From NCBI GenBank assembly GCA_043813305.1, contig JBDRLC010000019.1, forward strand, positions 1-64,000: 64,000 nucleotides of DNA. Direction: 5' to 3'. A program made the translations under genes and the position numbers. Positions within the stretch are counted from its first letter, which is position 1, and each line of letters begins with the position of its first letter. Of the stretch, positions 58,323 through 64,000 are shown piece by piece. Below the pieces are notes generated by a model. That model did not search any database. It saw nothing but the letters and a program-made list of their open reading frames with translations, and was not told the origin of the DNA. The stretch comes from JAHIZC01 sp043813305 (GTDB lineage Bacteria > Omnitrophota > Gorgyraeia > Gygaellales > Profunditerraquicolaceae).

Positions 58323-59566
58323 TGGTTGCGAGCAAGAAGTCGCGAGTTGTTATTACAGGTCTAGGTATCGTTTCTCCGATCGGCATTGGCAAGAGCATTT
58401 TTTGGAATAATCTAATTAAAGGTAAAGACGGTATCAAGAATATAGAGTCCTTTGATACTACTTTATATAGGACGCATAAGGGGGGGGAGGTTGGGCATTT
58501 TATTCCTAAGAAATACATCCGCAGGATACGACTACCTACTTATTGTAGAGGTACCCAATTTGCTCTAGCAGCATCTAGGTTGGCGGTTGATGATGCTGGC
58601 TTAGATGAACAGTTGCTCCAGGATTCTAAAGATAGAGTAGGAGTTATTATAGGTTCTGCCACAGCTGACGCTAAAATGGGAGAAAAAAGCGCTTTATTTT
58701 GGCATGGTGCTGGATACAGGAATACTCCTAAGAATCTAGGCGGTAGTTTTAATTGGCTTACCGTTGGGATAGCTAATTCTATTGCGCGCGAGTTAAACAT
58801 TTCCGGTTTAAGCATGAGTATCCCTACTGCTTGTCCTTCAGGCAACCATGTTATCGGATATGCTTTAGATCTGATTCGTATGGGTAGGCTCGATATTGTT
58901 CTTGCCGGTGGTACTGATCCTATGAACCAGCTTGTCTTTGCAGGCTTTAATAGTCTTTTTGTCATGGATCCGCAGAGATGCAGGCCATTTGACCGCGAGA
59001 GAAAAGGTTTGGTTGTTAGCGAGGGTTCAGGGGTGGTTGTGTTAGAAAGTCTTGAACACGCAAAGAAGCGGAATACCAATATTTATGCCGAAGTATTAGG
59101 TTATGGTTTAAGTTGCGAGCCATACCATGATACCGGTCTTCACCCCAGTGGCTTAGGAATGGTTAGGGCGGTAAGGATGGCATTGCACGAGGCACAAATA
59201 AGTAGCAATGAGATCGGCTATATTAATGCCTATGGAGTCGGTATACCTGTTCATGATAAAGTAGAGACAAAGGCTATCAAGAAAGTCTTTGGTAAGCGGG
59301 CGAAGCAGATTCCCGTCAGTTCTATCAAATCAATGATCGGATACACGATGGGTGCAGCCAGTACAATTGAGGCGATTGCCTGTGCTTTAGTTATAAAAGA
59401 AGGGATTATCCCTCCCACTATAAATTATAAAACTCCCGACCCGGAGTGCGATTTAGATTATGTCCCGAATAGAGCCCGAAAACAGAAAGTAAACACTATT
59501 TTGTCTCACTCCTTTGGCTTCGGAGGGAATACCACGGCATTATTGATAGGTAGATTTGATAATTAA
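58322..59566 (+). CDS. Beta-ketoacyl synthase-like enzyme with a Cys-Tyr-Tyr active site
   Basis: A 414-aa thiolase-fold ketosynthase of the FabF/KAS II length. It keeps the nucleophilic cysteine (SIPTACPSGNHVIG, Cys171) and the SFGFGGNTTALL C-terminal motif. Both catalytic histidines of FabF are replaced by tyrosine: NAHGTST reads NAYGVGI (Tyr304) and KSMxGHLLGAAG reads KSMIGYTMGAAS (Tyr341). Classical Cys-His-His decarboxylative condensation therefore looks impossible or changed. It may act as acyl acceptor, chain-length partner or a condensation enzyme of another type. It lies upstream of U32-ACP-FabZ genes. Confidence 0.88.
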   Translation: MVASKKSRVVITGLGIVSPIGIGKSIFWNNLIKGKDGIKNIESFDTTLYRTHKGGEVGHFIPKKYIRRIRLPTYCRGTQFALAASRLAVDDAGLDEQLLQDSKDRVGVIIGSATADAKMGEKSALFWHGAGYRNTPKNLGGSFNWLTVGIANSIARELNISGLSMSIPTACPSGNHVIGYALDLIRMGRLDIVLAGGTDPMNQLVFAGFNSLFVMDPQRCRPFDRERKGLVVSEGSGVVVLESLEHAKKRNTNIYAEVLGYGLSCEPYHDTGLHPSGLGMVRAVRMALHEAQISSNEIGYINAYGVGIPVHDKVETKAIKKVFGKRAKQIPVSSIKSMIGYTMGAASTIEAIACALVIKEGIIPPTINYKTPDPECDLDYVPNRARKQKVNTILSHSFGFGGNTTALLIGRFDN

Positions 59567-59598
59567 GCCTGGAATTTAATCGGGCGTTCTTATTAAGC

Positions 59599-59626
59599 TT
59601 GACATTTGTACTGAGGAAGTTATAAT
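59599..59626 (+). promoter_or_regulatory. Consensus promoter of the U32-ACP-FabZ operon
   Basis: TTGACA (59599-59604), a 16-nt spacer and TATAAT (59621-59626), both hexamers perfect. The following leader before ATG 59659 is about 25 nt. It gives the three U32 genes, acyl carrier protein and dehydratase their own expression. Confidence 0.8.
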
Positions 59627-59658
59627 TATTTTTAAATAAGAGTAAAAAAGAAAAGACT

Positions 59659-60885
59659 ATGAGTAAATTTATAGTAGCCGGGAACTGGGATAATGATTTA
59701 ATTGACGGACTATGCGAATTCCCTGAGGTAGATTCGGTCTTTGCCAGGCTGAGCACAGATGCTACAGGGGGAGGGAGAGCCGCTTTCGTGCTTCCGACGG
59801 TAAGCAGGAGAAGAGCAGAGCGACATATCGCCTATGCCCATTCCAAAGGATTAAAGTTTATTTATCTTTATAATGCCGCTTGTTTAGGTAGTATGGAATT
59901 TACCAAAGAAGGCAGGAGAAGATTAGAGGAAGAGGTGGAATGGGCGGTTGATACGGCAGGGGTGGATGCGGTTACGGTATCGACAAATTACCTTTTTCGA
60001 TTATTAAGAAAGAAGTATCCTAAATTAAAGGTTGGTACGGGATTATTTATGATGCAGTCTCCGGTTGTGGAGCGCGTCAAATACTACCAAGATCAAGGAG
60101 CGGGTTATATTACCCTGGGTTTTAATGTGGCTAGGGACTTTAGTCTAATGGAGAAGATACGTAAGACTATTAAGAGAAGCCAGTTACATGTTTTCGTTAA
60201 TAATATATGTTTATTTAATTGCCCACATCTTGACTATCATGGGAATGTGTTAACGCATATGTCACAGAAGGGTGCGTCTTCATCTCGGGTCTGCGTTGAT
60301 TACCACACCTGGACTTGTAACTGTATAAAATCAGAGGAGCCGGAGCAGCTTATACGTTCGCGCTGGATCAGGCCGGAAGATTTACATCTTTATGAAGAGA
60401 TGGGGTTTACACATTTTAAGATAACTGATCGGTCGCGCGCTTCCCGTTGGTTAATTAGGGCGGCGAGAGCATATGCCCAGAGAAAATATGAAGGGAACTT
60501 AACCGATATATTGTCTCTTGAGATACCCGGAGACGAAAGGAACATCCAACTGGAGATCAATAGGAAATTTCGTAAACAGTTGCTTAAATATTGTGTATCG
60601 GATCAGGTATGGCTTAAAGGTTCTTTCGGTTGGGGTAAAGCCGGACGGCCGGCGATTAATAACAGAGAGCTGGATGATTTCTTGGAGTTCTTTAAAACCC
60701 AGGATTGTAATTTAATCGATTGTGATAAGTGCGGATATTGCAGAAGAGTTGCTGAGAAAGCTATATATTTTACTAATCCTGATGCCCGGAAAAAACTAAT
60801 CATGGTATTGAGGGGTTCGATAAATGAGTTTTTAAATAATAGATTATTTGCTCCTCCGAGAAAGAAAGAAGAGATAAGGAGATAG
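59659..60885 (+). CDS. Peptidase U32-family Fe-S protein 1 (UbiU/RlhA-like)
   Basis: A 408-aa TIM-barrel protein of the U32 superfamily. The barrel has GLKFIYLYNAACLGSMEFTK, VDAVTVSTNYLFRLL and GAGYITLGFN strands. Cluster-type cysteines are Cys184 and Cys188 (NNICLFNCPH), Cys212 (RVCVDYHTW) and Cys220/222 (TCNC), similar to the 4Fe-4S site of UbiU, UbiV and RlhA. A C-terminal CDKCGYC motif (Cys355, 358, 361) could hold more metal. U32 proteins of this kind hydroxylate ubiquinone precursors or RNA without O2, so an oxygen-independent hydroxylation is the best guess. It is about 70% identical to the next gene. Confidence 0.8.
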   Translation: MSKFIVAGNWDNDLIDGLCEFPEVDSVFARLSTDATGGGRAAFVLPTVSRRRAERHIAYAHSKGLKFIYLYNAACLGSMEFTKEGRRRLEEEVEWAVDTAGVDAVTVSTNYLFRLLRKKYPKLKVGTGLFMMQSPVVERVKYYQDQGAGYITLGFNVARDFSLMEKIRKTIKRSQLHVFVNNICLFNCPHLDYHGNVLTHMSQKGASSSRVCVDYHTWTCNCIKSEEPEQLIRSRWIRPEDLHLYEEMGFTHFKITDRSRASRWLIRAARAYAQRKYEGNLTDILSLEIPGDERNIQLEINRKFRKQLLKYCVSDQVWLKGSFGWGKAGRPAINNRELDDFLEFFKTQDCNLIDCDKCGYCRRVAEKAIYFTNPDARKKLIMVLRGSINEFLNNRLFAPPRKKEEIRR

Positions 60886-60889
60886 GAAG

Positions 60890-62119
60890 ATGAAGAAAAC
60901 AAGATTTACAGTAGCGGGGAATTGGGATAACGCGCTTATCGACGGATTAGCAGAGATTCCAGAGGTAGAGTCAATTTTCGCCAGATTGACCACTGATAGT
61001 ACCGGAGGAGGTAGGTCAGCTTTTGTCCTGCCTTTAGTGAGCAGGAAGCAGGCAGAGGAGCATATTGCTCATGCGCATTCCAAGGGGCTAAAATTTATCT
61101 ATCTTTATAATGCTGCCTGTTTAGGTAATATGGAATTTACTAAAGAAGGCAGAAAAAGATTAGAGGAGGAAGTGGAGTGGGCGGTCGAGAAGGCAAAAGT
61201 AGACTGCATTACGGTAGCCACCAATTACTTATTTCGATTGCTACGAAAGAAATATCCTAGATTAAGAGTGGGGGTGGGGATCTTTATGAAGTTCGGCGAG
61301 TTGGAACGCTTTAAATATTATGAGGACCAGGGGGCCGGCTACATCACCATAGGTTTTAATATTGTCAGAGATTTTAAGATGATGGAGAAGTTACGCAAGA
61401 CCGTAAAATGCGACTTGCAGGTATTTGTTAATAATATCTGTCTTTTTAACTGTCCGCACATGATTTATCACCCTAATGTATTGACTCATTCATCTAAAGT
61501 AGGCGCGCCTTCATCAAGGGTCTGCGTTGATTACCATACTTGGACATGCGATGTGATAAAATGCGAAACGCCCGGGGAGATGATAAAATCCCGTTGGATC
61601 AGGCCGGAAGATCTGCATTTTTATGAGGATATGGGCTTTGATTATTTTAAAATTACGGATAGGTCAAGGGCAAGTAGCTGGCTCATACGTGCAGCCAGGG
61701 CCTATGCCGAGAGAAAGTATGAAGGAAATTTATGTGATATATTGTCTCTTGAGATCCCAGGGGATGAGAAGAATATCCAGCCTGAGATTAATAAAAGATT
61801 CCGCAGGCAGCTGCTTAAATACTGCAAATCCGATCAGGTATGGCTTAAAGGTTCTTTTGGCTGGGGTAAGACCGGCCGGCCGCATATAGATAACAAGGCT
61901 CTCGACGGTTTTGTAGAGCACTATATGAAACAGAATTGTTATTTTATCGATTGCAGTAAATGCGGTTATTGTGACAGAGTGGCTAAGAAGGCTGTGTATT
62001 TTCCTGATGAATATGCGAGAAAGAAATTAATCTCGATGTTGCATGGTTCAAGGAATGAGTTTGTACATAACAGATTATTTGTGCCTCCGAAAAAGAAGAG
62101 AGAGGAGGTTCTGGTATAA
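60890..62119 (+). CDS. Peptidase U32-family Fe-S protein 2
   Basis: A 409-aa paralog of the preceding gene, co-linear over its length. It keeps TTDSTGGGRSAFVLP, VFVNNICLFNCPHMI (cluster cysteines), VCVDYHTWTC and the C-terminal CSKCGYC motif. Differences cluster in the loop around FGELERFKYYEDQ. Two nearly alike U32 proteins next to each other fit the heterodimer pattern of UbiU-UbiV. It overlaps gene 3 by one base (TAATG) and lies 4 nt after gene 1, so all three are translated together. Confidence 0.8.
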   Translation: MKKTRFTVAGNWDNALIDGLAEIPEVESIFARLTTDSTGGGRSAFVLPLVSRKQAEEHIAHAHSKGLKFIYLYNAACLGNMEFTKEGRKRLEEEVEWAVEKAKVDCITVATNYLFRLLRKKYPRLRVGVGIFMKFGELERFKYYEDQGAGYITIGFNIVRDFKMMEKLRKTVKCDLQVFVNNICLFNCPHMIYHPNVLTHSSKVGAPSSRVCVDYHTWTCDVIKCETPGEMIKSRWIRPEDLHFYEDMGFDYFKITDRSRASSWLIRAARAYAERKYEGNLCDILSLEIPGDEKNIQPEINKRFRRQLLKYCKSDQVWLKGSFGWGKTGRPHIDNKALDGFVEHYMKQNCYFIDCSKCGYCDRVAKKAVYFPDEYARKKLISMLHGSRNEFVHNRLFVPPKKKREEVLV

Positions 62120-63219
62120 TGCAGCTACTTGTAACCACTAACTGGGATGATAAGTTATTAGAAGGCCTAGATCCTAAAGTTGTAAGTTGGATTTCCGGTC
62201 GTTTACCGCGAGACCCAGTAGGCGGTAATTGCATCACTCCTGAGAATATGGTTAAAAGAATTAATAAAAAGGGAGTCGAAACATATATAAAGAAGATACA
62301 TAAAAAGAATATGAAATTTAATTATTTGCTTGACGGACACTGCACGGGAAATAAAGAGTATGGTTGGTACGGTGCGGACAAGATACTCCAAATGGTAAAA
62401 TGGATTTCTGATTCCGGGGCAGATGGAGTTACCGTTGTCCTGCCGCACTTAGTTCAGCTGATAAAAAAGGATTATCCTCATCTTAAGGTTGGTTTTGGCA
62501 GCGTGCGGGGACTTTGGGAGTTGACGCGGATTAAATATTACGATAAAGAAGGTGTCGATTGGACGCTGCTCCATGCGCCGGCGATTAGAAATTTTAGATT
62601 ATTAAGGGTAATCAGGAATGCAGTAAAGTGCGATCTTTGGTTAGTAGCGAATAGTGCATGTTTACTTTATTGTAATTTTGGTTATGACCACGATAATTAT
62701 ATATCGCATGCGACAAATTATACTGCAGAGTTTACCTTTACAGATTATTTTCATCTCAACTGTTATAAGACAATGCTTGAGAAACCGGAAGAGTTGATTA
62801 AAAGTCCCTGGATACGCCCGGAGGATTTGTCTGCCTATGAAAAAATAGGTTATGATAAATTCTTTATTTTACCTAATGGCGCAGATACTAAAAGTCTATT
62901 GCAGGCGATCAATGCATATAAAGACCGGCATTACGCAGGCAATCTGCTTGATCTTTTATCTGCATCGGGAAGAAAGATATGCCAAGCTAAAGGCGGCGGT
63001 TTCGCAAAGGGCGCCCCCAGGATTAGCAACGAGAGATTAGAAGGAATGATAGAATTTTTTATAAGCAAAAAAGAAGATTGTAGGCGATTGTTATGTAGCG
63101 AATGTGGTTACTGTTTGGATCTAGCCAAGCAATGTGTAACCTGGCCTGATTCAAAGGCCAGAAAGCAATTGCTTAAAAAGTACAGAGAAAAAATAGAAAG
63201 GATTGAAGATGGCAGGTAA
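62119..63219 (+). CDS. Peptidase U32-family Fe-S protein 3 (diverged)
   Basis: A 366-aa member of the same family, clearly more diverged. It has the barrel strands (KNMKFNYLLDGHCTGNKEYG, ADGVTVVLPHLVQLI), the cluster region LVANSACLLYCNFGYD, a lone downstream Cys in HLNCYK and the C-terminal CSECGYC. It lacks the Cys212/Cys220 pair of paralogs 1 and 2 in the same context, so its cluster ligation differs. A third, unlike partner might give substrate specificity. Its 3' end overlaps the acyl carrier protein start by 11 nt. Confidence 0.75.
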   Translation: MQLLVTTNWDDKLLEGLDPKVVSWISGRLPRDPVGGNCITPENMVKRINKKGVETYIKKIHKKNMKFNYLLDGHCTGNKEYGWYGADKILQMVKWISDSGADGVTVVLPHLVQLIKKDYPHLKVGFGSVRGLWELTRIKYYDKEGVDWTLLHAPAIRNFRLLRVIRNAVKCDLWLVANSACLLYCNFGYDHDNYISHATNYTAEFTFTDYFHLNCYKTMLEKPEELIKSPWIRPEDLSAYEKIGYDKFFILPNGADTKSLLQAINAYKDRHYAGNLLDLLSASGRKICQAKGGGFAKGAPRISNERLEGMIEFFISKKEDCRRLLCSECGYCLDLAKQCVTWPDSKARKQLLKKYREKIERIEDGR

Positions 63220-63568
63220 GAACACCGGAAATTTAAGAGAAGAGATTACAGAACTCGTTCTCAAACTCACGGAGGAGGACGTTGAGGTAAAGGGCGCTTC
63301 TGCTCCTGAACTGGAAGCAAATTTTATTGAGGGGGCTAATGTAGATTCCTTAAAGGCCCTGGAGATAGTTGCGGCGCTGGAGAAGAAGTATAAGATTGAG
63401 ATAAAGGAAGATGATTTACCTAAATTGGGCTCAATAGATGATATGGTAGCTATGGTTGAGAAGCTTACAGGCATCATGCCTTCGGTCTCCGAGATTCCGA
63501 AAGCAAAGAAGAAAGTGCCGGCAAGACCTAAGAAGAAATCGCCCAAAAAGAAAAAGCTTAGGAAATGA
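63209..63568 (+). CDS. Acyl carrier protein with a basic C-terminal tail
   Basis: A 119-aa carrier protein. The phosphopantetheine serine is Ser47 in GANVDSLKALEIV, with the following helix (VAALEKKYKIEIKEDDLPKL) as expected. I start it at ATG 63209 with AAGGA six bases upstream; a TTG at 63203 is less likely. Acyl carrier proteins are normally acidic and about 80 aa. This one adds about 30 residues dominated by Lys, Arg and Pro (KAKKKVPARPKKKSPKKKK), a highly basic tail that could bind a membrane, RNA or an acidic partner. It overlaps the U32 gene before and the FabZ gene after. Confidence 0.88.
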   Translation: MAGKNTGNLREEITELVLKLTEEDVEVKGASAPELEANFIEGANVDSLKALEIVAALEKKYKIEIKEDDLPKLGSIDDMVAMVEKLTGIMPSVSEIPKAKKKVPARPKKKSPKKKKLRK

Positions 63569-63999
63569 AGCAGCAGCTTACCTTCCAGGAGATCAAAAAA
63601 ATAATACCTTACGATTTCCCTTTTCTTTTGATAGACAAGGCAATTGAAATAGAGAAAGATAAAAGGGCCGTATGCCTTAAAAATGTTACAGGCAATGAAG
63701 TGTATTTCCTAGGACATTTTAAAGATCAGGCAGTTATGCCCGGGGTGTTGATTATCGAAGCGATAGGACAGGCAGCTTTGATTTTGGTGAAGCACGGTCG
63801 CAAAAATAGTGTCAAGTATCTGCTTGCAGCGGTTAATAAAGTGCGGTTTTTCAAACCGGTTTTACCCGGTGATCAAATGATCATAGAAGTTAAGGCGATA
63901 AAGAAACTGGGCAATCTTTTTTTAATTTCCGGAAGCGTGACTGTTGACGATACAGTCGTTGCTAAGGGAGAACTAGTGTTCTCGAAAATCATAAGATAA
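63565..63999 (+). CDS. fabZ: FabZ-like (3R)-hydroxyacyl-ACP dehydratase
   Basis: A 144-aa hot-dog-fold protein. The catalytic His is in YFLGHFKDQAVMPGVLIIEA, and the Glu of the same motif is kept, so activity is expected. It starts with IKKIIPYDFPFLLIDKAIE and ends GELVFSKIIR. It removes water from 3-hydroxyacyl-ACP to make enoyl chains. It overlaps the carrier protein by four bases and ends one base before the window edge, so downstream genes of the pathway are not visible. Confidence 0.93.
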   Translation: MKQQLTFQEIKKIIPYDFPFLLIDKAIEIEKDKRAVCLKNVTGNEVYFLGHFKDQAVMPGVLIIEAIGQAALILVKHGRKNSVKYLLAAVNKVRFFKPVLPGDQMIIEVKAIKKLGNLFLISGSVTVDDTVVAKGELVFSKIIR

Positions 64000-64000
64000 A

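Noticed and set aside
58540..59079. Minus-strand ORF of 179 aa
   Set aside because: It is antisense to the ketosynthase, whose motifs on the + strand are unmistakable.

Overview
The window looks like a chromosomal segment from an uncultivated diderm bacterium. My best guess is candidate phylum Omnitrophota (OP3) or a nearby PVC-type lineage. The reasons are a V-type ATPase operon with the chlamydial/spirochaetal subunit set, outer-membrane hardware (two secretins, an AsmA-like protein, a beta-barrel), a 5127-residue secreted protein, and short palindromic repeats inserted into genes. This placement is an inference; no rRNA gene is present. Every gene I can support lies on the + strand.

Positions 1-10.8 kb hold housekeeping genes. 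First comes the tail of an endonuclease Q gene, entered in mid-intein, then a flavodoxin, tRNA-Arg and a LOG-like protein. A pyrimidine operon follows (carA-carB-mutM-hypothetical-pyrK-tauE-pyrD-pyrF). Its CarA has lost the glutaminase catalytic residues. Positions 10.8-18.2 kb are a V-ATPase operon (E, DUF2764 protein, A, B, D, I, K) whose spacers carry long perfect hairpins and whose proteolipid has sodium-type ligands. Positions 18.2-19.2 kb hold an amber-interrupted gene running into tRNA-Val, then tRNA-Asp. Behind both tRNA-Arg and tRNA-Asp lies a second copy of the tRNA 3' end, split after GTTC of the T-loop by a palindromic insert.

Positions 19.2-28.5 kb encode a lipoprotein, a cysteine-desulfurase-like enzyme, two paralogous radical SAM proteins with a 101-bp identical tract, and three envelope proteins. 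Positions 28.8-55.5 kb look like one surface-export locus. It has a MerR-like regulator with its own promoter and operator, an ExeA-like ATPase, a GspC-like protein, two tandem secretins (one with a TPR tail), a NarX/NarL-type two-component pair, a DUF2341 protein, the giant protein with about 26 Ig-like repeats, a coiled-coil membrane protein, a gluzincin peptidase and a tiny membrane protein. GspE, GspF and pseudopilins are absent from the window.

Positions 55.7-64 kb hold an acyl-chain biosynthesis cluster: an SCP2-flavoprotein fusion, a B12-binding radical SAM enzyme, a ketosynthase whose two catalytic histidines are both tyrosine, three U32-family Fe-S proteins, an acyl carrier protein with a lysine-rich tail, and a FabZ-like dehydratase. 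I propose that it makes an unusual lipid or polyketide by oxygen-independent chemistry. The export locus and this cluster are the best candidates for undescribed systems.
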